A stretch of 64,000 nucleotides of DNA from Thermoactinospora rubra (GTDB lineage: Bacteria > Actinomycetota > Actinomycetes > Streptosporangiales > Streptosporangiaceae), in NCBI RefSeq assembly GCF_002093975.1, contig NZ_KZ084325.1, positions 124,001 to 188,000 of the forward strand, read 5' to 3'. A program made the translations under genes and the position numbers. This document shows positions 18,940-28,255 of the stretch, piece after piece. Under the pieces are notes generated by a model that saw nothing but the letters and a program-made list of their open reading frames with translations, made no database searches and was not told the origin of the DNA. Position 1 is the first letter of the stretch. Every line of letters begins with the position of its first letter.

Positions 18940-20741
18940 GCGCTGACCCCTTCTCCCGCCTCGACGGCGGCTCGTTCGGCTTCCTCACGCTCGTAGGCGG
19001 TGACCAGGTTGCGGTAGCCCTGGCACCGGGCGAGCAGCTGCTCGTGGGTTCCGCGGTCCACGACGCGGCCGTGTTCGAGGTAGATCACCTCGTCGGCCAG
19101 GGCGATCGTGGCCATGCGGTAGGCGACGAGCACCACCGTGGCGCTCTCGCCGCGCAGCCCCTGCAGGATGCGCGCCTCCACCTGCGGGTCCACCGAGGAG
19201 GTGGCGTCGTCGAGGATGAGCAGGCGCGGGCGGCGGACCACGGCCCTGGCCAGCGCCAGCCGCTGGCGCTGGCCGCCGGACAGGGTCGCGCCGCGCTCCC
19301 CCACCCGGGTGTCCAGCCCCTGGGGCAGGCGGCTGACGAAGCCGTCGGCCTGGGCCAGCCGCAGCGCGGCCCACACCTCCTGGTCGTCGACGGGCAGGCC
19401 GAGGGTGACGTTGCCGCGCACGGTGTCGTCGAACAGGAACGTCTGCTGCGGCACCAGCGCGACCGACTCGGCGATGCCGCCGTAAGCGATTTCACGCAGG
19501 TCGACGCCGTCCAGCCGCACCTGGCCCGCGAGCGGGTCGACCAGCCGGACGAGGGTCTGCACCAGCGTGGACTTGCCCGAGCCGGTGGGGCCGACGAGGG
19601 CGACCGTACGGCCGGCCGGGACCTCGAAGCCGACCTCGCGCAGCACCAGGCGTTCTGGGTCCTCCCCGTAGGCGTAGGACAGCTCCTTGACCTCCAGGGC
19701 GGCGGCGCCGTCGCCCTGGAGGCGGGCCTGGCCGTACTCCATGGAGCCGGTGGCCTCCAGCACCTGGCGGACCCGGCGCCAGCCCACGACGCTGCGCGGC
19801 AGCTCGGCCAGCACCCACCCCAGCGCCCGGATCGGGAAGGCCAGCAGGGTGAACAGGTAGGCCACCTGCACCAGCTCGCCGGAGGAGATCGAGCCGCCGG
19901 CCAGGCGGTGCGCGCCGACCGCCAGCACGACCAGCACGCCCAGCGTGGGCAGGGCCTCCAGCAGCGGGTCGAACAGGCCGCGCACCCGGCCCACGGCGAT
20001 GTTGGCGTCGCGCAGCTCGTGGGCGCGCCGGCGGAAGCGCTCGGTCTCCTCCTCCTCGCGGCCCAGGGTCTTGACCACCAGCGCGCCGTCGAAGCTCTCG
20101 TGGGCGATCTCGCTGACCTCGGCGCGCAGCTGCTGGGCGCGGGTGGCCAGGGGGCTGAGCCGCCGCTGGTAGACGAGGTTGAGGACGGCGATCGCCGGGA
20201 AGATCAGGAAGCCGACGAGCGCGAGCACCGGGTCGGTGACGACCATCGCCACGGCGGCGACCAGCAGCATGACGATCACGCCGACGGCCATCGGCAGCGG
20301 CGCGAGCGGCGCCCAGGCGGCCTCGGCGTCGGAGCTGGCGTTGGACAGCAGCTGCCCGGTCGGGTGACGGTGGTGCCAGGCCAGCGGCAGCCGCAGGTAC
20401 TGCCTGGTGACCTCGCGGCGGGAGCGGGCCTGCATGTTGTACTGCATGGTGCCCGCCCAGATGCGCCGCCCGGCGATGCCGATCGCCTTGAGCAGCGCGG
20501 TGCCGAGGATGAGCAGCACGCCCGTCCACAGCGCGCCGGCGGCGGCGCGGCCCTGGGCGAAGGCGGGCAGCACCGCGTTCTCCGCCGCCCAGCCCAGCGC
20601 CCAGGCCGAGGCGACGGTCATGCCGCCGTAGACGGCGCTGGAGAGCACGGCGGCGGTGAAGACAGCCCATTCGGCGCGGATCGCCACTCCGAGGACGGAA
20701 AGCCCTTCGCGCATGACGGCAGAGGTGACTTTGGTCGCCAC
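18936..20741 (-). CDS. ABC exporter, fused membrane and ATPase domains (subunit A)
   Basis: 601 residues from the GTG at 20741 (AAGGA nine bases upstream); the frame is open further upstream but crosses the promoter region. Exporter domain then ATPase with Walker [10 protein letters not shown], signature LSGGQRQ and Walker [13 protein letters not shown]. In this subunit the residue after the Walker B Asp is Asp rather than the catalytic Glu, and the switch region reads LVAYRMAT instead of having His. That makes one ATP site degenerate, as in heterodimeric exporters such as TM287/288. Pairs with the overlapping downstream subunit. Confidence 0.92.
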   Translation of the reverse strand: MATKVTSAVMREGLSVLGVAIRAEWAVFTAAVLSSAVYGGMTVASAWALGWAAENAVLPAFAQGRAAAGALWTGVLLILGTALLKAIGIAGRRIWAGTMQYNMQARSRREVTRQYLRLPLAWHHRHPTGQLLSNASSDAEAAWAPLAPLPMAVGVIVMLLVAAVAMVVTDPVLALVGFLIFPAIAVLNLVYQRRLSPLATRAQQLRAEVSEIAHESFDGALVVKTLGREEEETERFRRRAHELRDANIAVGRVRGLFDPLLEALPTLGVLVVLAVGAHRLAGGSISSGELVQVAYLFTLLAFPIRALGWVLAELPRSVVGWRRVRQVLEATGSMEYGQARLQGDGAAALEVKELSYAYGEDPERLVLREVGFEVPAGRTVALVGPTGSGKSTLVQTLVRLVDPLAGQVRLDGVDLREIAYGGIAESVALVPQQTFLFDDTVRGNVTLGLPVDDQEVWAALRLAQADGFVSRLPQGLDTRVGERGATLSGGQRQRLALARAVVRRPRLLILDDATSSVDPQVEARILQGLRGESATVVLVAYRMATIALADEVIYLEHGRVVDRGTHEQLLARCQGYRNLVTAYEREEAERAAVEAGEGVSA

Positions 20742-20818
20742 TCGGGGGGATCCTTCCGGACGGGAACGTTTTCTCCTTATGTGACTATCACGGCTGATCG
20801 ACTGGATATTCCCCGGGA

Positions 20819-20824
20819 TAGGGT
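20819..20824 (+). promoter_or_regulatory. -10 element for leaderless TIGR03085-type gene
   Basis: TAGGGT ends six bases before the GTG at 20831, the spacing expected when transcription begins at the start codon. No Shine-Dalgarno precedes the GTG. The -35 region is not convincing. Confidence 0.4.
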
Positions 20825-20830
20825 GGGGCC

Positions 20831-21460
20831 GTGTCCCACGCACGCGCCGAACGCTCCGCCCTGTGTGATCTGCTCGACCGCCTGGGCCCCGACGCGCCCA
20901 CGCTGTGCGCCGGGTGGACCACCTACGACCTGGCCGCCCACCTGGTGCTGCGGGAGCGCAGGCTCGACGCGGCCGGCGGCATCGCCCTGCGGCCCCTGGC
21001 CGGCTACACCGCCTCGGTCCAGCGCGGGCTGAAGGAGAAGCACTCCTACGCCGAGCTGGTGGCGATGGCGCGCCGCCCCGGCGGGCCGTACGGCCTGCTG
21101 CCGTTCCTGGACGAGCAGGTCAATACCCTCGAGTACTTCGTCCACCACGAGGACGTGCGCCGCGCCCAGGAGCCGTGGGAGCCGCGCGCGCTGCCCGAGA
21201 GCCTGGAGCGCGCCCTGGCGTGGCGGCTGCGCGCCGCGGCCCGGCTGACGCTGCGCCGCTCGCCGGTGCCCGTGGTGCTGCGCGGCCCGGGCGGCGCGAC
21301 GCTGAAGGCGGGACCCTCCGATGGGCCGGCGGTGGAGGTGGCCGGCAGGCCGGGCGAGCTGGTGCTGTTCTGCTTCGGCCGGCAAAGGCACGCCGAGGTG
21401 GAGCTCACCGGCGCTCCCGACGCGGTGGAGCGCCTGGCCAACGCCTCCCTGGGGGTCTAG
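20831..21460 (+). CDS. TIGR03085-like protein of the maleylpyruvate isomerase/DinB fold
   Basis: 209 residues. The N-terminal four-helix region has the family pattern LCAGWTTYDLAAHLVLRERR, in which His belongs to the putative metal site, and a second site HHEDVRRAQEPWEPR. Members of this mycothiol-dependent/DinB-like superfamily are metal-binding thiol transferases or isomerases; the substrate of TIGR03085 proteins is unknown. Stop shares CTAG with the convergent MerR gene. Confidence 0.82.
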   Translation: MSHARAERSALCDLLDRLGPDAPTLCAGWTTYDLAAHLVLRERRLDAAGGIALRPLAGYTASVQRGLKEKHSYAELVAMARRPGGPYGLLPFLDEQVNTLEYFVHHEDVRRAQEPWEPRALPESLERALAWRLRAAARLTLRRSPVPVVLRGPGGATLKAGPSDGPAVEVAGRPGELVLFCFGRQRHAEVELTGAPDAVERLANASLGV

Positions 21461-22137
21461 CGGGCCGGCGGCTCCACGTGGCCGCCCAGCAGTTCGTGCG
21501 ACAGGTGCGCCTGGACCATGCGCCGCAGCGCCGCGATGAGCGTGTCGCCCAGCGCGGTGCCGATGACCACGACCTCGACCACGCGCTCGCGGTCCGACAG
21601 GTCGCCCAGCGCGGCCAGGTCGGCCTGGGCGATGCGCTCGGCGGCCTCGGCGTAGCCGTCGAGCACGTCGATCATGTCCTGCCGGCCGATCTCGGCCAGC
21701 AGTGACAGCACCCCGACCGCGGTGCGGAAACTGGGATGGTCCGGCTCCCAGTGCCAGCCCCGCCTGGCGGCCAGGTCGGCGATGCGGCGCTGGGCCTCCT
21801 CCACGTGCGGCCCCGGGCGCGGCTCGGTGTGCTCGGTCACGGTCCGCTGGGCGGCGCCGAGCAGGCGGTGCAGCTCGGTCGCCGGGTTGTCCAGCTCGTG
21901 CATCAGGCCGCGGATGGCCGCGATCGACAGCCCGCCGTAGTCGGCCAGGGCCCGCACGAGCTTGATCTTGCGCACGTGGCCCTGGTCGTAGTCGGCCTGG
22001 TTGCGGCCGGTGGGCCGGCCGGGCGGCACGAGACCCTCCCGCATGTAGTACTTGATCGTCGGCACGGGCACGCCCGCCGCCTCGCTGAGCTCCGCCATCC
22101 GCACGGTTTTCCCATCCCCTCTTGCAGCGGACATCAT
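21457..22137 (-). CDS. MerR-family transcriptional regulator
   Basis: 226 residues. Winged HTH at about 13-80 (RMAELSEAAGVPVPTIKYYMREGLVPPGR), then a helical effector domain of about 140 residues without the cysteine pattern of metal-sensing MerR proteins, so an organic or structural signal is more likely. ATG at 22137 is used; a GTG at 22104 directly before the HTH is an alternative. Six bases upstream of the ATG begins a perfect 9-bp inverted repeat shared with the divergent membrane-protein operon, suggesting autoregulation and control of that operon. Confidence 0.88.
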   Translation of the reverse strand: MMSAARGDGKTVRMAELSEAAGVPVPTIKYYMREGLVPPGRPTGRNQADYDQGHVRKIKLVRALADYGGLSIAAIRGLMHELDNPATELHRLLGAAQRTVTEHTEPRPGPHVEEAQRRIADLAARRGWHWEPDHPSFRTAVGVLSLLAEIGRQDMIDVLDGYAEAAERIAQADLAALGDLSDRERVVEVVVIGTALGDTLIAALRRMVQAHLSHELLGGHVEPPAR

Positions 22138-22142
22138 AGCTA

Positions 22143-22168
22143 TGGATAGTGGTAAGTAGCACTATCCA
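22143..22168. promoter_or_regulatory. Perfect inverted-repeat operator, MerR divergent promoter
   Basis: TGGATAGTG (22143-22151) and CACTATCCA (22160-22168) are exact inverse complements separated by 8 bp (GTAAGTAG). MerR proteins bind inverted repeats of about this size placed in long promoter spacers. The site starts 6 bp from the MerR ATG and ends 21 bp before the ATG of the first membrane-protein gene. Confidence 0.7.
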
Positions 22169-22189
22169 CTCCCCATGAAGGGAGGACCG

Positions 22190-23137
22190 ATGCTCCGCCG
22201 GCACCGGCCCCTCATGCTCTTCACGGCCGCGATGGTCGCCGCCACGCTGATCACGGGCGTGCTGTACGCGGTCGACCCGCGCACGCTCGACGGCATGCCC
22301 CTGTGGGCCAAGCCGCTGAAGTTCGCCGTCTCCTTCGCGCTGTACGGCTTCGTGTGGGCCTGGCTGCTGTCGCTGCCCCACAAGGCCAGGCGCACGAGCT
22401 GGTGGGCGGGCACCGCCCTGGTCGTCGCCGGCGTGATCGAGTTCGGCATCATCGCCCTGCAGGCCACCCGGCACACCCGCAGCCACTTCAACGACGACAC
22501 GCCGTTCGACGACACGCTGTTCACGATCATGGGCGTCACGATCGTCGTGCTCATGATCGGGAACATCGTCGGCGCGGTCACCGTGCTCCTAGCCCGCCAG
22601 GCCGACCGCGTGACCGCCTCGGCCATCCGGCTGGGGCTGGTCATCGGCACCGCGGGCCTGCTGCTCGGCGCCCTGATGTTCATCCCCTGGCCGGGACGCC
22701 CGGTCTTCGGGGACTTCGCCGGCGCCCACAGCGTCGGCGTGCCGGACGGCGGCCCCGGCCTGCCCCTGCTCGGCTGGAGCACCACCGGCGGCGACCTGCG
22801 CATCCCCCACTTCGTCGGCATGCACGCACTGCAGCTGTTCCCCCTGCTGGCCATCGGCCTGGCCGCCGCCGCGCGCCGCCTGCCCGCCCTGGCCCCGCAG
22901 GAGGTACGGCTGCGCCTGATCCGGATCGCCGGCTTCGCCTACGCGGGACTGCTCGCCCTGGTCACCTGGCAGGCCATGCGCGGCCAGCCGCTCATCCGTC
23001 CCGACGGGCTCACGCTGGCCGCCCTCGGCCTGCTGACCGTCCTCACTCTCGGCGCGGCCCTCGCCGTCGTCGCCAGGTCCCAGCCCAAGCCCGAGACCGG
23101 CTCGCCGTCCGAGCCGCAGACCATGGAGGCCGTGTGA
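22190..23137 (+). CDS. Multi-pass membrane protein of unknown function
   Basis: 315 residues with about eight hydrophobic segments. ATG at 22190 follows GGGAGG by four bases; the in-frame ATG at 22175 has no ribosome site. Polar landmarks include AVDPRTLDGMPLWAKPLKFAVS after the first helix, ATRHTRSHFNDDTPFDDT and HFVGMHALQLFPLL, where conserved-looking His residues face the helices. I do not recognise a named family; the His-containing helices could hold haem or metal, but this is speculative. Stop overlaps the next start (ATGA). Confidence 0.75.
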   Translation: MLRRHRPLMLFTAAMVAATLITGVLYAVDPRTLDGMPLWAKPLKFAVSFALYGFVWAWLLSLPHKARRTSWWAGTALVVAGVIEFGIIALQATRHTRSHFNDDTPFDDTLFTIMGVTIVVLMIGNIVGAVTVLLARQADRVTASAIRLGLVIGTAGLLLGALMFIPWPGRPVFGDFAGAHSVGVPDGGPGLPLLGWSTTGGDLRIPHFVGMHALQLFPLLAIGLAAAARRLPALAPQEVRLRLIRIAGFAYAGLLALVTWQAMRGQPLIRPDGLTLAALGLLTVLTLGAALAVVARSQPKPETGSPSEPQTMEAV

Positions 23138-23604
23138 TGACCTCGACGCTGTTCAACCTCAGCTTCTTCCTGGCCGCGCCGTTCTGGGCGCTGATGATCC
23201 TCGCCCCCACCTGGCGGGTCACCCGCCGCGTGGCCGCCTCCCCGCTCATCGTGCTGCCCGCGGTGGCCGTCGAGCTGGTCCTGCTGGTGCCGATGCTGGC
23301 CGAGTTCTGGCCCGTCGTCACCCGGCCCACGCTCGCCGGGCTGCAGCAGCTCGTGACCAGCCCCGAAGCGCTCACCGCGCTGTGGGCGCAGATCATCGCC
23401 TGGGACCTGTTCGTGGGCCGGTGGATCTACCTCGACAGCCGCGAGCGCGGCATCCATCCGCTCGTCATGGCGCCCGTGCTGGTCTTCACCATCGTGCTCT
23501 CGCCGCTCGCCCTGCCCCTGTATCTGCTGATCCGCCTGCCGTACCAGACCGAATCCCGGCGGAGCGACACGCCGGAGCCGGCGCTTGGCCGTAGCATGGC
23601 GTAG
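23137..23604 (+). CDS. ABA4-like (DUF4281) membrane protein
   Basis: 155 residues, four helices. The DUF4281/ABA4 pattern is visible: FNLSFFLAAPFWALMILAP at the start, then AQIIAWDLFVGRWIYLDSRERG and PLYLLIRLPY. Plant ABA4 takes part in neoxanthin formation; bacterial members are uncharacterised. ATGA overlap with the preceding membrane protein indicates a two-gene operon under the divergent MerR regulator. Confidence 0.82.
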   Translation: MTSTLFNLSFFLAAPFWALMILAPTWRVTRRVAASPLIVLPAVAVELVLLVPMLAEFWPVVTRPTLAGLQQLVTSPEALTALWAQIIAWDLFVGRWIYLDSRERGIHPLVMAPVLVFTIVLSPLALPLYLLIRLPYQTESRRSDTPEPALGRSMA

Positions 23605-23692
23605 GGATGCACCTCCCCCGATAAGATCAAAGACATCGTCAAGAAGGTCCCTGGGTATAAGACGGCTGGGAACGGACTGCAGGAGGCCCCCC

Positions 23693-23854
23693 ATGCAGGT
23701 CAAGAAGGTCCTCACCTACGTTGCCGTGGCGTTCGCGGTCTTCTACCTGTTCACCCGGCCCACCGAGGCGGCCGCGGCCGTGAGTGGCGTCTTCGAGGGG
23801 ATCATGCAGGGAGCCGACCGACTCGCCGTCTTCTTTACCAACGTTCTGTCCTGA
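23693..23854 (+). CDS. Small single-pass membrane protein
   Basis: 53 residues from an ATG preceded by AGGAGG: a Lys-containing N-terminus (MQVKKVLTY), one hydrophobic helix (VAVAFAVFYLF), then a short amphipathic tail (GVFEGIMQGADRLAVFF). The strong ribosome site and actinobacterial-looking tail support a real gene. Function unknown. It is 38 bp upstream of the glutamine-synthetase-like gene on the same strand. Confidence 0.7.
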   Translation: MQVKKVLTYVAVAFAVFYLFTRPTEAAAAVSGVFEGIMQGADRLAVFFTNVLS

Positions 23855-23892
23855 TACTTTTCTGCGCTGGCGGTTCGTGTTACGCAGGCTAG

Positions 23893-25254
23893 ATGAGAGA
23901 TCGCCAGGGCGTCGCCAAGACCCAGCCGCCCGACCCCGCCGTCCAGCGCATCCTTGAGCGCGCCGAGATCGAGGGGATCGAGCTCATCCGCTTCCTCTAC
24001 GTCGACCACGGCGGGGTCGTGCGCGGCAAGGCCGTCTCCCGGTCCCGGCTGGCCGAACGGCTCGGCACGGGGATCGGCCACACGGTGGCCATGATGGCGA
24101 TGAACATGCTCGACCAGCTCCAGGAGGTCGAGAGGATGGGACCGGTCGGCGAGGTGCGCATCGTGCCCGACCCCGCCACCTACGTCCCGCTCCCCTACGC
24201 GCCGGGGGCCGCCGCCATGCTGTCGGACCTGCGCCGGCAGGACGACTCGCCGTGGGAGGCCTGCCCGCGCACCTTCCTCAAGGACGCGGTCGCCGAGCTG
24301 GCCGCCGAGGGCTACACGCTCGTGGCGGCCTTCGAGCCGGAGTTCACCCTCGGCCGGCGCCTGCCCGACCCCGCGGGCGGGCCCGACCGGCTGGTGCCGC
24401 TCGACGACAGCCTCTGCTACGCCGCCACGGGCTTCGACACCGCCCACGACTACACCATGAAGCTCATCCGCGCCCTGGAGAGCCAGGGGCTGCGGGTCGA
24501 GCACTACCACCCCGAGCTCGGCGCCGGGCAGCAGGAGCTGTCCATCCGGCACGCGCCCGCGCTGCGGGCCGCCGACAACCACGTGCTGCTGCGCGAGAGC
24601 GTCCGCGGCGTGGCCCTGCGCATGGCCATGTGGGCCTCGCTGGCCCCCAAGCCCATCGCCGACCAGGCGGGCAACGGCGCGCACCTGCACATGTCGCTGT
24701 GGCGGGAGTCGCGCAACGTCTTCGCCGGCGACTCCCCCGAACGCGGCTGGTTCATCGGCGGCCTGCTCGCCCACCTGCCCGCCCTGGTCGCCCTCACCTG
24801 CGGCAGCGTCAACAGCTTCCGCCGCCTGGCGCCCCGCATGTGGTCCAGCGCGTACGTCTGCCACGGCCCCGACAACCGCGAGGCGGCCGTGCGGATCTGC
24901 TCACCCCTCGGCGAGACCGGCGAGCCCAACCTCGAGCTCAAGCCGTCGGACTCCTCGGCCAACCCCTACCTGGCGCTGGGCGCGGTCATCCACGCCGGGC
25001 TCGACGGCATCCGCCGCAAGCTCGACCCCGGCGAACCCGCCGAGGCCGACCCCGACACCGTGCCCGGCCGCTACCCGCGCCTGCCCGGCAGCCTGGCGGA
25101 GGCCCTCGACGCGCTGGAGGCCGACGAGCTGCTCATGGAGGCCCTCGGGCCGCTGCGCCGCAGCGCCTACCTGGCCGTCAAGCGCTCGGAGGCGGCGGCG
25201 TTCAAGGAGCGCGACGTCGCCTACGAGCTGTTCAACCACCTGCGGGCCTTCTAA
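23893..25254 (+). CDS. Glutamine synthetase-family ligase
   Basis: 453 residues. Has the GS beta-grasp N-terminus ([19 protein letters not shown]) and the catalytic barrel: metal-binding [40 protein letters not shown] and the Arg-containing [11 protein letters not shown]. It lacks the GlnA adenylylation region typical of housekeeping GSI, and the N-terminus resembles GlnA3/GlnA4- or PuuA-like ligases that attach glutamate to amines. The amine substrate cannot be inferred. Its TAA overlaps the hisF stop in the convergent orientation. Confidence 0.88.
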   Translation: MRDRQGVAKTQPPDPAVQRILERAEIEGIELIRFLYVDHGGVVRGKAVSRSRLAERLGTGIGHTVAMMAMNMLDQLQEVERMGPVGEVRIVPDPATYVPLPYAPGAAAMLSDLRRQDDSPWEACPRTFLKDAVAELAAEGYTLVAAFEPEFTLGRRLPDPAGGPDRLVPLDDSLCYAATGFDTAHDYTMKLIRALESQGLRVEHYHPELGAGQQELSIRHAPALRAADNHVLLRESVRGVALRMAMWASLAPKPIADQAGNGAHLHMSLWRESRNVFAGDSPERGWFIGGLLAHLPALVALTCGSVNSFRRLAPRMWSSAYVCHGPDNREAAVRICSPLGETGEPNLELKPSDSSANPYLALGAVIHAGLDGIRRKLDPGEPAEADPDTVPGRYPRLPGSLAEALDALEADELLMEALGPLRRSAYLAVKRSEAAAFKERDVAYELFNHLRAF

Positions 25255-26012
25255 CGCACCGGATACCCGGCGGCGCGCAGCGTCGACTTCACCTCGCCGA
25301 TCTTCAGCGTGCCGAAGTGGAAGACCGACGCTGCCAAGACCGCGTCGGCGCCGGCCTCGATCGCGGGCGGGAAGTGTTCCAGCCGCCCCGCCCCGCCGCT
25401 GGCGATGACCGGCACCCGCACCACGGCCCGCACCGCCCGGATCAGCTCCAGGTCGTAGCCGTCGAGCGTGCCGTCGCCGTCCATCGAGTTGAGCAGGATC
25501 TCCCCCGCCCCCAGTTCCTCGCCGCGGGCCGCCCACTCCACCGCGTCGATGCCGGTTCCCCGGCGTCCGCCGTGCGTGGTCACCTCGAACCCGCTCGGCG
25601 TCCCCGGAGCCCGCCGCGCGTCCACCGACAGCACCACGCACTGCGCGCCGAACCGGCGGGAGGCCTCCGTCAGCAGCTCGGGACGCGCGATCGCCGCGGT
25701 GTTCAGCGACACCTTGTCCGCCCCCGCCCGCAGCAGCCGGTCCACGTCCTCCACCGACCGCACCCCGCCGCCCACCGTGAGCGGGATGAACACCTGCTCG
25801 GCCGTGCGGCGCACCACGTCGTACATCGTCTCCCGCTCGCCGGCGGAGGCGGTGATGTCGAGGAAGGTCAGCTCGTCGGCGCCCTCCTCGTCATACCGCC
25901 TGGCCAGCTCGACGGGGTCGCCCGCGTCGCGCAGGTTCTCGAAGTTCACGCCCTTGACCACGCGGCCCGCGTCCACGTCCAGACACGGGATCACCCGCAC
26001 CGCGACTGTCAT
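25251..26012 (-). CDS. hisF: Imidazole glycerol phosphate synthase, cyclase subunit
   Basis: 253 residues, standard HisF length. Catalytic Asp residues in [15 protein letters not shown] and VVLSVDARR, phosphate sites in LTVGGGVRS and VIASGGAG. Condenses PRFAR with ammonia delivered by HisH to give IGP and AICAR. The ATG overlaps the ridA stop (ATGA). Last gene of the his operon. Confidence 0.96.
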   Translation of the reverse strand: MTVAVRVIPCLDVDAGRVVKGVNFENLRDAGDPVELARRYDEEGADELTFLDITASAGERETMYDVVRRTAEQVFIPLTVGGGVRSVEDVDRLLRAGADKVSLNTAAIARPELLTEASRRFGAQCVVLSVDARRAPGTPSGFEVTTHGGRRGTGIDAVEWAARGEELGAGEILLNSMDGDGTLDGYDLELIRAVRAVVRVPVIASGGAGRLEHFPPAIEAGADAVLAASVFHFGTLKIGEVKSTLRAAGYPVR

Positions 26013-26398
26013 GCCCTGTACGCCTCGATCTCTATCTCCACCAGCATCCGCGGGTCCACCAGCCCCGCCACGCGCAGCCCCGTGCACGCCGGGCGGACCT
26101 TGCCGAAGACCTCGAAGAAGGCCCGGCCGAACTCGTCGTAGTGCCGGTCGTCCACCACGTAGTACCGCACCATCACCACGTCCTCGCGGGTCAGGCCGGC
26201 CGCCTCCACCGCGTCCAGCGCGATGGTCATCGCCGTCAGGCTCTGCTGGTAGGCGTCGCCGACGTGCCGCACCTCGCCCTCCACGGTGGCGGTGCAGCCC
26301 GAAACGATTACACGGGAACCGGCGATGACGGCCCTGGCGTAACCGTACCGCTCCTCCCAGATACCACCGGAGAAGACCCGGTTCCCCGCGCGCCTCAT
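26009..26398 (-). CDS. RidA/YjgF-family protein
   Basis: 129 residues. RidA-like fold with the C-terminal signature [13 protein letters not shown] and the mid-region VKxRP-like [15 protein letters not shown]. RidA proteins hydrolyse reactive enamine/imine intermediates made by PLP enzymes. The canonical substrate Arg lies in the expected loop only approximately, so exact activity is uncertain. ATGA overlaps on both sides place it firmly inside the his operon, between priA and hisF. Confidence 0.85.
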   Translation of the reverse strand: MRRAGNRVFSGGIWEERYGYARAVIAGSRVIVSGCTATVEGEVRHVGDAYQQSLTAMTIALDAVEAAGLTREDVVMVRYYVVDDRHYDEFGRAFFEVFGKVRPACTGLRVAGLVDPRMLVEIEIEAYRA

Positions 26399-27111
26399 AC
26401 CGCCCCCAGCGCTTCCTGAAGCGTGAAAGCATGAGCGTAGAGCGCCTTGCCGACGATGGCACCCTCGAGACCGGCAGGATGCAGTGACGCCAGCGCCACC
26501 AGATCCTCCAGCGACGACACACCCCCGCTGGCCACCACCGGCTTGCCGGTGCGGGCGCACAGCTCCCGGTAGAGCTCCAGGTTCGGCCCGGCGAGCATGC
26601 CGTCCCGGGTGACGTCGGTGACCACGTACCGCGGGCAGCCCTCGGCCTCCAGGCGATCCACCAGCTCCCACAGGTCGCCGCGCTCCTCGGTCCAGCCGCG
26701 CGTGGCGACCTTGGTGCCGCGCACGTCGATGCTGATCGCGATGCGCTCGCCGTGCTCGGCGATGACCTTGCGGCACCAGTCGGGGTTCTCGATGGCGGCG
26801 GTGCCGATGTTCACCCTCGCGCACCCGGTGCCCAGCGCCCTGGCCAGGCTCTCGTCGTCCCTGATGCCGCCGGTGAGCTCGACCTTGACGCCCACCTCCC
26901 GCACGATCCGGCCCGTGATCTCGTGGTTGGAGCCGCGCCCGAACGCGGCGTCCAGGTCGACCAGGTGGATCCACTCCGCGCCGGCCTCCTGCCAGGCCAG
27001 CGCGGCGGCGAGCGGATCGCCGTAGCCGGTCTCGGTCCCGGCCTCGCCCTGCGTCAGGCGCACGGCCTGGCCGCCCGCCACGTCCACGGCGGGCAGCACG
27101 ATGAACGACAT
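26395..27111 (-). CDS. priA: Phosphoribosyl isomerase A (bifunctional HisA/TrpF)
   Basis: 238 residues. HisA-type barrel with catalytic Asp in [14 protein letters not shown] and in [15 protein letters not shown]. GESGTETxYG-like [19 protein letters not shown] and [14 protein letters not shown] match actinobacterial PriA, which isomerises both ProFAR (histidine) and PRA (tryptophan). The trp cluster at 12.1-15 kb has no trpF, which supports the dual role. Lies between the 109-aa membrane protein and ridA. Confidence 0.92.
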   Translation of the reverse strand: MSFIVLPAVDVAGGQAVRLTQGEAGTETGYGDPLAAALAWQEAGAEWIHLVDLDAAFGRGSNHEITGRIVREVGVKVELTGGIRDDESLARALGTGCARVNIGTAAIENPDWCRKVIAEHGERIAISIDVRGTKVATRGWTEERGDLWELVDRLEAEGCPRYVVTDVTRDGMLAGPNLELYRELCARTGKPVVASGGVSSLEDLVALASLHPAGLEGAIVGKALYAHAFTLQEALGAV

Positions 27112-27441
27112 CTAACTCCTCCGGTCGAATGCGAGGGTCACGATCACGGGGACGAACAGCAGCGACAGCACCAGCACCGCCAGGCTCACGCCCCAGGACG
27201 CCCACAGCAGCCAGGCCAGCACCTGCACCAGCGCGAACGCCGCCGCCACCAGCGCGTTGCGCACGCGGCGCCGCCGGGCCAGCAGGCCGCGCTGGCGGGC
27301 CACGCGCACAGTCGCCGGGCGCAGCCGCGCCAGCATGCGCCTCCTGCGGGCCCGGCGCGCCATGCGGGCCTCGTTGAGCCGGGCGGCCCGCGCACGCTCG
27401 GCTTCCCGTACGGCGCGGCGCCGCGCCCGCTCCTTGCTCAT
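27112..27441 (-). CDS. Small basic membrane protein in the his operon
   Basis: 109 residues. The first 65 are exceptionally Arg-rich (RARRRAVREAERARAARLNE), followed by two transmembrane helices (VAAAFALVQVLAWLLWASW and SLAVLVLSLLFVPVIVTLAF). The basic arm would lie in the cytoplasm and could contact nucleic acid or lipid head groups. No enzyme motif. Located between hisH and priA with its TAG touching the priA ATG; homologues at this place are common in actinobacterial his operons. Function unknown. Confidence 0.72.
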   Translation of the reverse strand: MSKERARRRAVREAERARAARLNEARMARRARRRRMLARLRPATVRVARQRGLLARRRRVRNALVAAAFALVQVLAWLLWASWGVSLAVLVLSLLFVPVIVTLAFDRRS

Positions 27442-27460
27442 GCGCGGCTCACCCGGCCGC

Positions 27461-28093
27461 TCACAGGGTGCCGAGCCAGTTGCGCAGCAGCGCCGCCCCG
27501 GCGTCGCCCGACTTCTCGGGGTGGAACTGGGTGCCCATCAGCGGCCCGTTCTCCACCGCCGCGACGAACGGCACGCCGTGCTCGGCCCAGGTCACCAGCG
27601 GTTCGGCGAACCCCGGCCCGGCGTGCAGCTCCCAGTGGCGCACGCCGTAGGAGTGGACGAAGTAGAAGCGCGTGTCAGGGTCCATCCCGGCGAACAGCAC
27701 GCTGCCCTCGGGCGCCGTGACCGTGTTCCACCCCATGTGGGGCAGCACGGGGGCGTCGAGCAGCTCGACCGTGCCCGGCCACTCGCCGCAGCCCGGCGTC
27801 TCCGCGCCGTGCTCCACGCCGCGCTCGAAGAGGATCTGCATGCCCACGCACACGCCGAGCACCGGCCGCCCGGCGGCCAGCCGCCTGCCGATGATCCGGT
27901 CGCCGAAGACCCCCTTCAGCCCGGTGACGCACGCCTCGAAGGCGCCCACCCCAGGCACGAACAGCCCGTCGCAATTCAGCGCGGCGTCGTAGTCGGAGGT
28001 CACCGTTACGCCGGCGCCGGCCCTGGCCAGCGCCCGCTCGGCCGAGCGCAGGTTGCCCGAGCCGTAGTCGAGGACGACGACGTTCTTGCTCAC
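27461..28093 (-). CDS. hisH: Imidazole glycerol phosphate synthase, glutaminase subunit
   Basis: 210 residues. Class I amidotransferase: oxyanion region FVPGVGAFE, nucleophile Cys in [12 protein letters not shown], and catalytic His in [11 protein letters not shown]. Provides ammonia to HisF. Three GTG codons in a row (28099, 28096, 28093) could start; the last one overlaps the TGA of the 54-residue gene upstream (GTGA) and is chosen for that coupling. Confidence 0.95.
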   Translation of the reverse strand: MSKNVVVLDYGSGNLRSAERALARAGAGVTVTSDYDAALNCDGLFVPGVGAFEACVTGLKGVFGDRIIGRRLAAGRPVLGVCVGMQILFERGVEHGAETPGCGEWPGTVELLDAPVLPHMGWNTVTAPEGSVLFAGMDPDTRFYFVHSYGVRHWELHAGPGFAEPLVTWAEHGVPFVAAVENGPLMGTQFHPEKSGDAGAALLRNWLGTL

Positions 28094-28254
28094 CACCACA
28101 ACACCGCCCCGGTGATCGCCAGGGCAGCGCCGATCCCGCAGATCAGCGCGCCCACTCTCATGCCCTGCTTGACGAAGGAGACCACGCCCCCGACGAGGAA
28201 CAGCCCGACGAAGACGAGGGCCAGCGCCGCCCAGTTGTCCGGCAACAGGCTCAT
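28090..28254 (-). CDS. Small membrane protein between hisB and hisH
   Basis: 54 residues, starting [19 protein letters not shown] and ending ITGAVLWW. Two hydrophobic helices are separated by a short basic loop ([10 protein letters not shown]). The frame fills the hisB-hisH gap exactly: its ATG is 1 bp after the hisB stop and its TGA overlaps the hisH GTG. That packing, with GC-ending codons throughout, argues for a real gene despite the size. Function unknown. Confidence 0.72.
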   Translation of the reverse strand: MSLLPDNWAALALVFVGLFLVGGVVSFVKQGMRVGALICGIGAALAITGAVLWW

Positions 28255-28255
28255 C

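Noticed and set aside
16748..18988. Long open frame apparently fusing an ABC transporter region to HisI
   Set aside because: The upstream portion is a GC-rich shadow of the real exporter in another frame; HisI begins at its own ATG at 17086.
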